A stretch of DNA of 64,000 nucleotides from Clostridia bacterium (GTDB lineage: Bacteria; Bacillota; Clostridia; Christensenellales; DTU072): positions 38,064-102,063 of the forward strand of contig JAFQOO010000008.1 of NCBI GenBank assembly GCA_017403145.1. The letters run 5' to 3'. The position numbers and the translations under genes are program-made. Positions 1 through 8,850 of this stretch are shown piece after piece. The first letter of the stretch is position 1. The number at the start of each line of letters is the position of its first letter. A model generated the notes under the pieces. It ran no database searches. It worked only from the letters and a program-made list of their open reading frames with translations, and had not been told where the DNA came from.

Positions 1-258
1 ATCCTTCCTAAAAGCGGTGTACTCCATTACCGCGGAGCCGACCTTGATTCCAAGAGTGCCTAGTTTTAAAGAATGAGGGGTTACGTTAAACTCTGTCCCC
101 ATAAGGAGCTCGACGACTTTCTCCGCAGTAAGCGAAGAGGTCAAATCATAGTCGTGTATCTTGCGTCCTTCTAGGCTATCCCTAACGGCACCCCCTACGA
201 CAAAGAGAGGGCTAGGGAATTTTTCCGCAAGCCTTTTTAGCTCCTTGGGTATTATCAT
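1..258 (-). CDS. CCA tRNA nucleotidyltransferase / poly(A) polymerase family, N-terminal part (cut by window edge)
   Basis: Only the first 86 codons are in the window; the reading frame is open to base 1. It reads from an ATG at 258. The early VVGGAVRD segment followed by HDYDLTS is the class II nucleotidyltransferase head of CCA-adding enzymes and poly(A) polymerases; the DYD acidic pair is the expected metal-binding pair. In this family the enzyme repairs or adds the CCA tail of tRNA in the cytoplasm. The stop of hpt lies 7 bases upstream on the same strand, so it is probably the third gene of a tilS-hpt operon. CCA-adding and poly(A)-adding forms cannot be told apart from this fragment. 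Confidence 0.85.
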   Translation of the reverse strand, partial: MIIPKELKRLAEKFPSPLFVVGGAVRDSLEGRKIHDYDLTSSLTAEKVVELLMGTEFNVTPHSLKLGTLGIKVGSAVMEYTAFRKD

Positions 259-264
259 AATAAA

Positions 265-804
265 TTATTTGGTATAAATTTCTTCCTTTAAAACACCGAT
301 TTCGGGTAAATTACGATATTTTTCATCGTAATCAAGACCATATCCAACAACAAACTCGTTGGGAACCACGAAACCAACGTAATCGCCTTCCATTTCTACC
401 TTTCTTCTGGAGGGCTTATCTAGAAGAGAAACGATTTTTAGACTCTTAGGATTACGAGTAAGAAGCATACGCTTTAGATTTTTGAGAGTATTACCTGTGT
501 CGATGATGTCTTCGATGATAAGCACGTTCTTGCCCTCGATGGGTTGAGAAATATCTTTGATAATTCTCACTTCACCGCTTGAAGTGGAACCTGAGCCATA
601 GCTGGAAACAACCATAAAGTCAAATCTAACGTCTAGGTCAACGTTCTTAACAAGCTCGGAAAAGAATACAACAGCACCACGCAAAATGCCAACCATAAGC
701 ACGCTTTCACCTTGATAATCGCTAGTGATTTGTGCGCCTATTTCTTTGACGCGCTTTTCGATATCCTCTTTGCTAATCAAAATTTTTGCTAAATCTTCAT
801 GCAT
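265..804 (-). CDS. hpt: Hypoxanthine (guanine) phosphoribosyltransferase
   Basis: 179 aa, normal length for the family. It salvages hypoxanthine or guanine with PRPP to give IMP or GMP. The PRPP loop is clear at residues 95-107 (LIIEDIIDTGNTL), and the PPi loop LRG sits at 41-43. The ATG shares one base with the stop codon of tilS (TAATG at 804), which implies translational coupling. tilS-hpt is a common pairing in Firmicutes, often just ahead of ftsH; here ftsH lies about 31 kb away, so that order is broken. Confidence 0.95.
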   Translation of the reverse strand: MHEDLAKILISKEDIEKRVKEIGAQITSDYQGESVLMVGILRGAVVFFSELVKNVDLDVRFDFMVVSSYGSGSTSSGEVRIIKDISQPIEGKNVLIIEDIIDTGNTLKNLKRMLLTRNPKSLKIVSLLDKPSRRKVEMEGDYVGFVVPNEFVVGYGLDYDEKYRNLPEIGVLKEEIYTK

Positions 805-2078
805 TATTTACTCTCTCCTATTTTTATGAGATATTTATTTTTGGTGTTTTCGTCTATCTTTACTTCGTCGGCAATTTCCACGCCAAGGACTGCGTATATA
901 ACGCTATCCTTTGCTATAACGAGCAATTTGTCGCGCAAATATAAAGGTATTTTTTTATCGGTTAAATAATCTCCCAAGCTCTTGGTTCCACCACCATACC
1001 TCTTGAACTTGTCGCCTGCCTTTCTAGTACGAACTAGCGCGCCTTCGGGTATTTTATCAAGGTCGAAAGTCAAACCTTTCTTTATACTATCGGTAGGCTC
1101 GAACGAGTAGGAAAACTCTTGATATTCATATTGTCTCGACGGATTAAATTCACACTCGTAATAGGAGCTTTCCACCCTCTTAACAATGCGCAGTTCGTCG
1201 TACGAGCGGTAGGCATCATATCCGTAAGGAAGATTTATCCTTGCATTGTTTGGGCTATCTTTTAGGCTAAGTAAGGATGCCAAATGGCTACTTTCTATAT
1301 CCTTTTCACATCCCAAGCTACGCAAGGTTTCGGCTATGGTTTTCTTTGCAAGGGCGGGGTGATAATCTAGTATGCTAAGAGGTAGCGTTGCACCATCCTC
1401 TTGCACGATAGGCATATCTATTTCGCCCATCATATAGTCTTCCACCTCTTCGCAAGCCTTTGCAAATTTTACAACAGCGTGTTCAAAACCGGGGAAACGA
1501 ATTTTAACGTGGGGTATAACCTCGTGGCGAATATAGTTGCGAGTATATTCGCTATCAAAGTTGGTCGCATCCTCTTTGTAGGGTATACGATGCATTGTGG
1601 CATACTCGCGAATTTCGGTTTTGGTAAAGTGTAGCATAGGATGAATATATCCCTCTCTATCAACTATACCGCGTGCGCCTTTTATTCCCGTTCCGCGGAA
1701 TATCCTCATAAGAACTGTTTCCACTTGGTCGTTCATATGGTGAGCAAGGGCAATACAATCCACCACTCCGTCAGCGAGTAACTTATCGAAAATTTCGTAA
1801 CGCAAAGTACGTGCCGCAAGCTCTACGCTGATATTCTTTTCTACTGCATATGCGGGACTATTTATATTGTAAGCAAGACATTCTATCTCGTGGCGTTTGC
1901 AATAATTTCTAACAAATTTGCTATCCCTCTTGGAGACCGCACCGCGAATACCGTGCTCTATGTTTATGGCAACGATTTGAGCGCCTGCATCCTTTAGTAG
2001 GTTTAGCATAACCATACTATCAACACCGCCCGATACCGCAACGCCTATTTTTATTCCCTTTTCTACAAAAATTTCCAT
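804..2078 (-). CDS. tilS: tRNA(Ile)-lysidine synthase
   Basis: 424 aa. TilS modifies C34 of the CAU-anticodon isoleucine tRNA to lysidine, using ATP and lysine. The PP-loop SGGVDS is at residues 16-21, followed by IEHGIRG and the RFP/RNYIRHEVIP block of the catalytic domain. The C-terminal half has the TilS substrate-binding region, including RTRKAGDKFKRYGGG and LGDYLTDKKIP. The ATG at 2078 lies only about 6 bases from a strong -10 box, with no Shine-Dalgarno between, so the mRNA is probably leaderless. Its stop overlaps the hpt start by one base. Confidence 0.95.
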   Translation of the reverse strand: MEIFVEKGIKIGVAVSGGVDSMVMLNLLKDAGAQIVAINIEHGIRGAVSKRDSKFVRNYCKRHEIECLAYNINSPAYAVEKNISVELAARTLRYEIFDKLLADGVVDCIALAHHMNDQVETVLMRIFRGTGIKGARGIVDREGYIHPMLHFTKTEIREYATMHRIPYKEDATNFDSEYTRNYIRHEVIPHVKIRFPGFEHAVVKFAKACEEVEDYMMGEIDMPIVQEDGATLPLSILDYHPALAKKTIAETLRSLGCEKDIESSHLASLLSLKDSPNNARINLPYGYDAYRSYDELRIVKRVESSYYECEFNPSRQYEYQEFSYSFEPTDSIKKGLTFDLDKIPEGALVRTRKAGDKFKRYGGGTKSLGDYLTDKKIPLYLRDKLLVIAKDSVIYAVLGVEIADEVKIDENTKNKYLIKIGESK

Positions 2079-2084
2079 AGTTCA

Positions 2085-2113
2085 ATTATATAAGATTTTT
2101 GTTCGGTTGTAAA
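2085..2113 (-). promoter_or_regulatory. Promoter of tilS-hpt
   Basis: TTTACA (2113-2108), 17 bp spacer, TATAAT (2090-2085), read on the minus strand. The tilS ATG is at 2078, so the expected transcription start falls at or within a base or two of the start codon. Confidence 0.75.
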
Positions 2114-2182
2114 GATATCGGCTATTATTTATCCTTCTGCTTTAAGCAATAAATTTCCTTGGGTAAATAACATTGTTCTCTA

Positions 2183-2211
2183 TTGTAAGTTAAATAATAA
2201 AGTGCTATAAT
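2183..2211 (+). promoter_or_regulatory. Promoter of the Gfo/Idh/MocA gene
   Basis: TTGTAA (2183-2188), 17 bp spacer, TATAAT (2206-2211). It is followed by an AAAGGAGA ribosome site 8 bases before the ATG at 2241. Confidence 0.7.
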
Positions 2212-2240
2212 ACGTTTAGGCTTACAAAGGAGACGTAATT

Positions 2241-3488
2241 ATGAAAACCGTAGCAGTCATAGGACTTGGAAACAGAGGCGCAATGTACGCAAGAAGAATA
2301 AATAACCAAGGCGGAAAGGTAGTCGCTGTTTGTGATATTAACGAGAGCGTTTTGAACCACGTGGGAGATAAACTTGGAGTTGCTCCCGATATGCGCTTTA
2401 ATAGTACCGAAGAGCTTTTTGCTCGTGGTAAACTTGCCGATGCAATAGTAGTAGCATCACAAGACCGCGACCATTACGGACACGCAAAGCAAGCACTTTT
2501 GCTTGGCTACCACGTTCTATGCGAAAAACCCGTTTCTCCCATCAAAGAGGAATGTATAGAGCTTGTCAATATTGCCAAAGAAAAAAATCTACATATGGTA
2601 GTATGCCACGTACTGCGCTACTCCGGTTTTTACGATGCGATTAAGCAAGTTATAGATAGCGGAGAAATAGGAGAGGTAACCAATATTCAACAAACCGAAA
2701 ACGTGGGATATTGGCACTTTGCACACTCCTACGTTCGCGGTAATTGGAGAAGAGAAGACGAAACCACTCCCAGCATTCTTGCAAAATGTTGCCACGACCT
2801 CGACCTGCTTTATTACTACACAGGCAAGAAATGCAAGAGTGTTTCCAGCATTGGGTCCAGACGTATTTTTATGAGTAAGAACGCACCCGAGGGCGCCGCT
2901 ATGCGTTGCACAAAAGAGTGTCCCTACCACAAGACCTGTCCCTATTACGCACCACGTTTTTACTACGAGCTAACTTTACATTCCATACCGATTTACCTAA
3001 ATAGGTGGTCCCTAGTTACGAGAATTGGTAACCCAACAAGGGCACAAGTGAAAGAAGCACTTGCCACCACTTCACCATATGGTAGATGCGTATATCACTG
3101 CGATAACGACGTAATAGAAAATCAAACGGTACTATGCAAATTCGACGGAGACGTTAACGCAACCCTTACAATGAACTGTTCTTCTAGGGGCTGTTTTAGA
3201 AGGGTACATATCACGGGAACAAAAGGCGAACTATTCGGCAAAGATGCTGATGGTAAATTCCGCCTTAACGTATGGGGCAAAAAATCAAGAATGGTACGTG
3301 CAAAAATGGGACAAGGACACCTTGGCGGAGATAGCGGTATAATTCACGATTTCCTTGAGCTTCTTGAAACGGGTAAACCCAATCCTCGCGTATCGTTTAT
3401 GAGCGAAACGGTTATGAGCCACCTAATGGCGTTTGCCGCGGAAGAGTCCAGAAAGAATGGTGGTGTACAAGTGCTAATCGAAGAATAG
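2241..3488 (+). CDS. Gfo/Idh/MocA-family NAD(P)-dependent oxidoreductase
   Basis: 415 aa. The N-terminal Rossmann fold has GLGNRG at residues 8-13, and the family's catalytic-site lysine lies in CEKPVSP (about 94-100). CCHDLDLL near 183-190 matches the histidine/aspartate site of the C-terminal domain. Family members oxidise or reduce sugars, inositols or related polyols; the substrate cannot be read here. A cysteine cluster (C223, C227, C233) follows, a feature I recall from other Firmicute members. It has its own promoter and a strong ribosome site, and is divergent from tilS. Confidence 0.85.
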   Translation: MKTVAVIGLGNRGAMYARRINNQGGKVVAVCDINESVLNHVGDKLGVAPDMRFNSTEELFARGKLADAIVVASQDRDHYGHAKQALLLGYHVLCEKPVSPIKEECIELVNIAKEKNLHMVVCHVLRYSGFYDAIKQVIDSGEIGEVTNIQQTENVGYWHFAHSYVRGNWRREDETTPSILAKCCHDLDLLYYYTGKKCKSVSSIGSRRIFMSKNAPEGAAMRCTKECPYHKTCPYYAPRFYYELTLHSIPIYLNRWSLVTRIGNPTRAQVKEALATTSPYGRCVYHCDNDVIENQTVLCKFDGDVNATLTMNCSSRGCFRRVHITGTKGELFGKDADGKFRLNVWGKKSRMVRAKMGQGHLGGDSGIIHDFLELLETGKPNPRVSFMSETVMSHLMAFAAEESRKNGGVQVLIEE

Positions 3489-3531
3489 CTTTTCCACTCA
3501 TAAGGCTAAAACCTACCGCGTACAATCTAGT

Positions 3532-4116
3532 ATGTGGGAAATTGGTATTAACGAATTTTTATATAACCCCGACTCCAAGTTCGGGATTATTTTTGAGTGT
3601 ATTGGCGAAGCTCCCGCCCTAATACCCTTTTGTTACCTTACAATAGTAGTATTTGGTATAGCCTTTCGCAAATGGGGATTTCGAGAAAGAAAATGGGAAC
3701 TTATACTTTTTTCGTGCTATCTTATTTGCGTAGTCGCCCTTTCCGCCACGGTGGTGGAGAGTCTAAAGCACCTGATGGGTAGAGCGAGATTTTTGGAGCT
3801 TTCCCCTCCCGATTATTTGGAGTACACTCCATTTTATCTTATTAGTTCCTTCGGTGGACGCTCTTTTCCCTCCGGACACGCAAGTATGAGCGCTCTTTCC
3901 TTTTTGCTATTAGACCTAAACGAGCAACATAAAATCTTTAAAAACAAGTGGCTCTTGACTTCTTTTTGCACTATTTTCACCATTTTGGTGGCATTTTCTC
4001 GCCTAGTTATGGGAGCGCATTTTATCACCGACCTACTTGCAGGCATCATAATTTCGCTCACCACAAGACTTATCGTTAAAAAAATTCATTCTCTTATTGC
4101 GCGTAAATCTCTATGA
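3532..4116 (+). CDS. PAP2-family membrane phosphatase
   Basis: 194 aa with about five hydrophobic segments. The three phosphatase signature blocks are present: K79-x6-R86, PSGH at 113-116 and SR-x5-H-x3-D (156-167). The residue after the first block's arginine is F rather than the usual P. Family members dephosphorylate phosphatidic acid, undecaprenyl pyrophosphate or related lipids in the membrane. There is no good Shine-Dalgarno before the ATG at 3532; a TACAAT six bases upstream hints at a short or absent leader. Substrate unknown. Confidence 0.85.
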   Translation: MWEIGINEFLYNPDSKFGIIFECIGEAPALIPFCYLTIVVFGIAFRKWGFRERKWELILFSCYLICVVALSATVVESLKHLMGRARFLELSPPDYLEYTPFYLISSFGGRSFPSGHASMSALSFLLLDLNEQHKIFKNKWLLTSFCTIFTILVAFSRLVMGAHFITDLLAGIIISLTTRLIVKKIHSLIARKSL

Positions 4117-4135
4117 GATTTATAACTTTTTCCCG

Positions 4136-4165
4136 TTGACATAAACCGCCCTTTAATGCTAAAAT
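4136..4165 (+). promoter_or_regulatory. Promoter of the DUF1846 gene
   Basis: TTGACA (4136-4141), 18 bp spacer, TAAAAT (4160-4165). AAGGAG lies about 8 bases before the ATG at 4191. Confidence 0.75.
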
Positions 4166-4190
4166 ATTAAACATATTTAAGGAGATAAGT

Positions 4191-5654
4191 ATGAAACTTG
4201 GTTTTGACAACGCATTGTATGCAAAAAAGCAAACTGAATATATTTTACAACGCGCCAAAAAGTTTGATAACAAGCTTTATTTGGAGTTCGGTGGCAAGCT
4301 ATTCGACGACCTTCACGCTGCTCGCGTGCTACCCGGCTTTGATGCAAACGTTAAAACCAAAATTCTTTGTAATCTAAAGGATAAAATGGAAATTATCTTC
4401 TGTATCGGCGCACCCGATATAGAAAAGAATAAAATCCGTAGCGACTTTGGTATCACCTATGGTAACGAGCTCCTTAGACTAATGAGAAACTTGCGCGAGC
4501 TTGGTCTTCTTATCAACTCCGTAGTAATCACCCAATACAAAGAGCAACCCGCCGCCGATATTTTCCGCAAGCAACTTGAACGTATGGGCGAAAAGGTTTA
4601 TATCCATAAGCTAACCAAAGGATATCCCAACGATATCGATACCATAGTATCCGACGAAGGTTACGGTGCAAACCCCTATATCGAAACCACCCGTCCCGTA
4701 GTCGTCGTTACGGCTCCCGGACCTAGTAGCGGTAAGCTTGCAACCTGTTTAGGTCAACTTTATCACGAATACAAGCGTGGAATTAAAGCGGGATATGCTA
4801 AATACGAAACCTTCCCCGTTTGGAATCTTCCCCTAAAGCACCCCGTAAATATTGCTTACGAAGCGGCAACCGCCGACCTAAATGATAGAAATATGATAGA
4901 CTATTTCCATCTTGAGCAATACGGAGCTTCTACGGTAAACTACAATCGTGATTTGGAAATTTTCCCCGTTGTTAAGAGTATTATTTCTCGTATTCTTGGC
5001 GAAGAACTATATAAATCCCCCACTGATATGGGCGTAAATATGGTAGGATACGCCATAAAGGACGATGCCATAGTCCAAGAAGCTGCAAAGCAAGAAATTA
5101 TTAGAAGATATTTTAAAACCTATAACGAGTATAAAAACGGAACCGCAGACCTCGATACCGCTCACCGCGTTGAAATACTTATGAAAGAAATCGGTTGCAC
5201 TCCTACCGATAGAAAAACGGTTACCCCCGCTCTCGAAAAGGCAAAAGCTTATGGTTGTCCTGCTATTGCAATAGAGCTTCCCGATGGTACAATCCTAACC
5301 TCTCGCGACAAGAACAACCTATACGCACCCGCGGGTGTAATTATGAATGCTATAAAGTATCTTGCAGGCATAGACGATAGCATAAACCTTATTGCTCCCA
5401 ACGCGATAGAAGCCATTTTGAAGCTCAAAAAGGAAAATCTAAAAGCAAAGTCCAACAAGATAAACCTCGAAGAAGCACTCATCGCGTTATCATTCTCTGC
5501 TGCGACCAATCCCACCGTGGAAAAAGCGCTTGAAAAACTAAATATGCTTGCAGGTTGTGAAGCTCACTCCACCGTAATGCTCCCCGAAAGTAGCTTGACT
5601 ATATTCCGTAGACTTGGCATAAACATTACTTGTGAACCGGTATTTGCATTCTAA
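4191..5654 (+). CDS. DUF1846 (UPF0371) family protein
   Basis: 487 aa, close to the usual family length of about 500. The N-terminal signature around [18 protein letters not shown] and the later block [20 protein letters not shown] (about 174-193) are typical. GPSSGK resembles a phosphate-binding loop. The family is widespread in Firmicutes and structurally characterised, but its physiological function is not settled; I assign none. It is monocistronic between its own promoter and a strong terminator. Confidence 0.9.
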   Translation: MKLGFDNALYAKKQTEYILQRAKKFDNKLYLEFGGKLFDDLHAARVLPGFDANVKTKILCNLKDKMEIIFCIGAPDIEKNKIRSDFGITYGNELLRLMRNLRELGLLINSVVITQYKEQPAADIFRKQLERMGEKVYIHKLTKGYPNDIDTIVSDEGYGANPYIETTRPVVVVTAPGPSSGKLATCLGQLYHEYKRGIKAGYAKYETFPVWNLPLKHPVNIAYEAATADLNDRNMIDYFHLEQYGASTVNYNRDLEIFPVVKSIISRILGEELYKSPTDMGVNMVGYAIKDDAIVQEAAKQEIIRRYFKTYNEYKNGTADLDTAHRVEILMKEIGCTPTDRKTVTPALEKAKAYGCPAIAIELPDGTILTSRDKNNLYAPAGVIMNAIKYLAGIDDSINLIAPNAIEAILKLKKENLKAKSNKINLEEALIALSFSAATNPTVEKALEKLNMLAGCEAHSTVMLPESSLTIFRRLGINITCEPVFAF

Positions 5655-5682
5655 GCATCACTAACCGAATAATTACAAAATT

Positions 5683-5710
5683 AAAGCTACCCTTTCGGTA
5701 GCTTTTTTGT
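5683..5710 (+). terminator. Intrinsic terminator after the DUF1846 gene
   Basis: Perfect 9-bp stem AAAGCTACC / GGTAGCTTT with a 5-base loop, followed by a T run. Confidence 0.85.
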
Positions 5711-5730
5711 TTTATTAGATTTGTTTACTT

Positions 5731-6558
5731 TCAATCAAATCTCCTAGCATACTCACAATGCTTGCACAACTCTTCGGTTGCTTGGTGAGAACCAAAGCCT
5801 CGTTTCATTTTAAGAACGCGGGAAGAAGCAAGTATGTCGGATAAAGCTTCTTCAAAAACGTTACCAAGATTTATAGTGCCTTCACTATCCAAGCAACAAG
5901 GAACGACACTACCATCTACTAGTATGCCAAAGTGGTCGCGAGTACCATAACAAAAGACTTTATCTCCATACAATGGAGCATTCATATCGGGCCACTCGAA
6001 TCTATCACCCCACTCGACGTGCAAACGATTGCGAATTTTTATACCCTTTTCGTTTTCTTCCCACTCTCCAGAGAGTTTAAGGCGCAAATAATCGAGTATC
6101 TCTTGGTTTTTACCACCGTCTACACCCTTGTTCCAAAGGCGAAGCACCACTATTACCCCCTGCTCCCAAGCTTCTAACGCAAAGCTCGCAACCTCACTTA
6201 GATATTCCTCTTGTTTGAGGTTATCCTCTTTTTCAAAACTATGCAAAGATATATTTATCTTGTATAAACCACTTTCTAGTATTTCCTTTCCCCTCTTTTT
6301 AAGCAATGTTCCGTTAGTAGTTATAAGAGAACGAAATCCTTCTTCCTTTGCCATTTTCATAAAAAGAGGTAGCTTGGGATGAGCAAGAGGTTCACCCATC
6401 AAATGGTAGTAAATATTTTTGGTTTTACCCTTTAGTTCACGTAAAATTTGCGAAAATTCCTTTTCGCTCATTTGCTTAGGTGTTCTGGAATGCCCGTGGC
6501 AAAATGAACACTGCATATTACAAATATTGGTGATTTCGACGTAAACTCTTTGATACAT
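5731..6558 (-). CDS. Radical SAM protein with SPASM-type C-terminus
   Basis: 275 aa from the ATG at 6558. The radical-SAM 4Fe-4S motif C13-x3-C17-x2-C20 lies in ITNICNMQCSFCHGH. The C-terminus carries extra cysteines (PCCLDSEG, then CKHCEY), as in SPASM proteins that bind an auxiliary cluster. Substrate unknown; no peptide precursor gene is adjacent. A TTG 27 bases upstream in frame would lengthen it, but that region lies in the guaA terminator hairpin and the ATG gives the typical family start, so I prefer 6558. The ribosome site is weak. Confidence 0.82.
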   Translation of the reverse strand: MYQRVYVEITNICNMQCSFCHGHSRTPKQMSEKEFSQILRELKGKTKNIYYHLMGEPLAHPKLPLFMKMAKEEGFRSLITTNGTLLKKRGKEILESGLYKINISLHSFEKEDNLKQEEYLSEVASFALEAWEQGVIVVLRLWNKGVDGGKNQEILDYLRLKLSGEWEENEKGIKIRNRLHVEWGDRFEWPDMNAPLYGDKVFCYGTRDHFGILVDGSVVPCCLDSEGTINLGNVFEEALSDILASSRVLKMKRGFGSHQATEELCKHCEYARRFD

Positions 6559-6576
6559 AGGCTTTATAAAATGATA

Positions 6577-6626
6577 AAAGCCCAAAGGGTTAACGTAGTA
6601 GACCTACTATACCCTAAAGGGCTTTT
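6577..6626 (-). terminator. Intrinsic terminator of guaA
   Basis: Long stem on the minus strand: AAAAGCCC pairs GGGCTTTT, with inner AGGGT/ACCCT and GTAG/CTAC helices. It is followed by TTTTAT and a T-rich stretch. It sits between guaA and the radical SAM gene. Confidence 0.7.
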
Positions 6627-6657
6627 GTTTTAGTGAATTATAGCGTTAGAAAGGTTT

Positions 6658-7935
6658 TTATTCCCATTCAATGGTGCCGGTGGGCTTGGGAGTAATATCG
6701 TATAGTACACGGTTTACACCCTTAACTTCGCTCAAAATTCTAGCGGTGATTTTAGCGAGTAAATCATAGGGCAAAGGCTCGATAGAAGCGGTCATTGCAT
6801 CGATGGTATTGACGGCACGAATGATTACAGGCCACTCGAATGAACGTGCATTGTCGCGTACACCAACCGATTTAACGTCGGGGATAAGAGTGAAATATTG
6901 CCATACTTTTCCGCGTAGTCCTGCGTTATCAAATTCTTCGCGTAGGATAGCATCGCTTTCACGAACAGCTTCTAGTCTATCACGAGTGATAGCGCCCAAG
7001 CATCTTACGCCTAGTCCGGGACCGGGGAAGGGTTGACGATATACCATATTGTCGGGAAGACCAAGCTCTTTACCGCAAGCACGAACTTCGTCTTTGAATA
7101 GATACTTTAGGGGTTCTACTAGCTCGAACTTTAGGTCGTCGGGTAGTCCGCCAACGTTGTGGTGAGCCTTTACAGCTTTACCGGTTTTAGTTCCACTTTC
7201 TACTATATCGGGATAGATGGTTCCTTGTCCGAGGAAATCAATGCCTTCTAGTTTTCTTGCTTCCTCTTCGAAAACTCTGATAAATTCGGCCCCGATAATC
7301 TTTCTCTTTTGTTCGGGGTCGGTAACGCCTTCTAGTTTATTTAGGAACCTATCGACCGCATCAACGTATACCAAATCGGCATCCAACTCTTTACCAAATA
7401 CGTTTATAACTTGTTCGGGTTCGCCCTTACGAAGTAGTCCGTGGTTAACGTGAACGCAAGTTACGTTTTTGCCAACAGCTTTTATAAGTAGAGCTGCTAC
7501 AACCGAGCTATCTACGCCACCACTTAGTGCTAGTAACACCTTCTTATCGCCTATTTGCTTGCGAAGAAGCTCAACTTGGTCGGCAACAAAGTTAGCCATA
7601 TTCCAATTTGCTTCGGCTTTGCAAACGTTGAACAACCAGCTCTTTAGGTTGCTTTCGTCGCCCTTTTCACAAAGTGCCTTGGGGAAATCGTATGCAACGA
7701 AGGGAACTCCGAGAGAATAAATTTCTTCTTTAACGTTGATTTCTTCGCCATCAACAACGTTGTTGGGGCCTCCGTTCAAAATAACGCCTTTGATGTTTTG
7801 GTTAGCCTTTAACTCAGCTAGAGTAATATCGTGAGGATATATTTCCGAGTATACGCCGAGTGCTCTTATTTCTCTAGCTAGCCTTGAGTTTTCTTCACTA
7901 CCGAGGTCGATTATGACTATCATGTCTTGCTTCAT
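6658..7935 (-). CDS. guaA: GMP synthase with degenerate, truncated glutaminase domain
   Basis: 425 aa; typical two-domain GuaA is about 510-520 aa. The ATP-pyrophosphatase domain is intact (SGGVDS at 138-143) and the C-terminal dimerisation domain is normal to its end (KPTGTIEWE). The N-terminal class I glutaminase is reduced to about 100 residues. It keeps its opening strands (VIIDLGSEEN, ILNGGPNNV), but the nucleophile elbow that normally reads like GICYG is VAYDFP, with no cysteine. The segment carrying the catalytic histidine and glutamate is absent. The enzyme should still make GMP from XMP, but with free ammonia or ammonia from another protein. Single gene with its own promoter. Confidence 0.88.
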   Translation of the reverse strand: MKQDMIVIIDLGSEENSRLAREIRALGVYSEIYPHDITLAELKANQNIKGVILNGGPNNVVDGEEINVKEEIYSLGVPFVAYDFPKALCEKGDESNLKSWLFNVCKAEANWNMANFVADQVELLRKQIGDKKVLLALSGGVDSSVVAALLIKAVGKNVTCVHVNHGLLRKGEPEQVINVFGKELDADLVYVDAVDRFLNKLEGVTDPEQKRKIIGAEFIRVFEEEARKLEGIDFLGQGTIYPDIVESGTKTGKAVKAHHNVGGLPDDLKFELVEPLKYLFKDEVRACGKELGLPDNMVYRQPFPGPGLGVRCLGAITRDRLEAVRESDAILREEFDNAGLRGKVWQYFTLIPDVKSVGVRDNARSFEWPVIIRAVNTIDAMTASIEPLPYDLLAKITARILSEVKGVNRVLYDITPKPTGTIEWE

Positions 7936-7969
7936 AGGAACTCCTTTCTCCTTAAAAACTGGATAATTT

Positions 7970-7999
7970 ATTTTAACTCTACGCGCGCGCCCGTGTCAA
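7970..7999 (-). promoter_or_regulatory. Promoter of guaA with CG-alternating spacer
   Basis: TTGACA (7999-7994), 18 bp spacer, TAAAAT (7975-7970). The spacer contains a run of alternating C and G (positions 7982-7990). The leader is about 30 bases, so there is no room for a purine riboswitch. A GGAG-type ribosome site precedes the ATG at 7935. Confidence 0.75.
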
Positions 8000-8004
8000 T
8001 TATT

Positions 8005-8808
8005 TTATAAATAAAAGAGAAGTGATATTGCTCCTGCCACAACAAGGCTTAGCGCGTTAACTACGTTGTTGTCCACCCATTTGCATCCCTTTACCTTTAT
8101 GGTGGGCATATCGCAATGGGTTTGCCTTTCGGTAAGTTTACCGCATTTAGAACACCTATACGCCCTTTGTATGCTTGCTCCTAGCAGACTATCTATTATG
8201 GTACCAATAAAGCCCGTGAGTGCCATTACCCATAGCCCTTTGATACCAACCTCTCCTACCGCGAAAACAACTAAAGCAACCGCTATGGAAGATAATAATG
8301 CGGAAAGAGTACCTAGCAAGGAAACACCGCCACTCATACCGCGAGGAACCTCTTTAAAGGTAATTATGCTAACAACTTTACCCTCGCCCACTATACCGAG
8401 GTCGCTTGCAAAGCTATCGGCTACACCGGCTATTACGGTTACCGCGGACGCTACCTTGAAAGCCTCGATACCAAGCGCGAAATAGACCGAGGCATAAACG
8501 AGAGCGGGGAAAGCGTTACAAAGCACTTGCACTATTCCTCTTGCACCCACGTGTGGATATAGTCCTTCTTCCCTAGCCTTTCTCTTTTCCCTTTTAACGA
8601 GCCCGACTATAGCGGATAGCACGAAGGAAACGGAAAACACTACCACTCCCGTATAGCCCGCAAACAAAGCGGAAAGCACTAGTATTATAAAGGCAGAAAC
8701 TGTGGCCGGGATAGTGAGCACTTTTTTCCAAAGCGCTAGGGCTACTAGTAGCGCGCCCACGCCGAGTGCAATATATATAGGTATTAAGTTTATATTCTCG
8801 TAAGGCAT
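8005..8808 (-). CDS. DUF92-family integral membrane protein
   Basis: 267 aa from the ATG at 8808, with about six hydrophobic segments. It matches the DUF92 (TMEM19-like) family by the block DSFASDLGIVG (133-143, numbered from an in-frame TTG two codons earlier), PRGMSGGVSLLGT and IIDSLLGASIQ. Some plant relatives are phytyl-phosphate kinases; the bacterial role is not established. A cysteine set near the C-terminus (CSKCGK, HCD, GC) could bind metal. The ATG is preferred over the TTG at 8814 because the latter overlaps terminator sequence. It reads towards guaA. Confidence 0.85.
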   Translation of the reverse strand: MPYENINLIPIYIALGVGALLVALALWKKVLTIPATVSAFIILVLSALFAGYTGVVVFSVSFVLSAIVGLVKREKRKAREEGLYPHVGARGIVQVLCNAFPALVYASVYFALGIEAFKVASAVTVIAGVADSFASDLGIVGEGKVVSIITFKEVPRGMSGGVSLLGTLSALLSSIAVALVVFAVGEVGIKGLWVMALTGFIGTIIDSLLGASIQRAYRCSKCGKLTERQTHCDMPTIKVKGCKWVDNNVVNALSLVVAGAISLLFYL

Positions 8809-8818
8809 ACTCAAAAGA

Positions 8819-8845
8819 AAAGCCCGCGGTTAAGCGGGTTTTCGT
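8819..8845 (-). terminator. Intrinsic terminator after the small Cys-rich gene
   Basis: Stem ACCCGC / GCGGGC with flanking A and T tracts. On the minus strand the stem is followed by TTTTCTTTTG. It separates the lipoprotein/small-protein unit from DUF92. Confidence 0.7.
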
Positions 8846-8850
8846 TTTAT

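Noticed and set aside
7936..7999. Purine riboswitch ahead of guaA
   Set aside because: The leader from the predicted start is only about 30 bases, too short for the aptamer.
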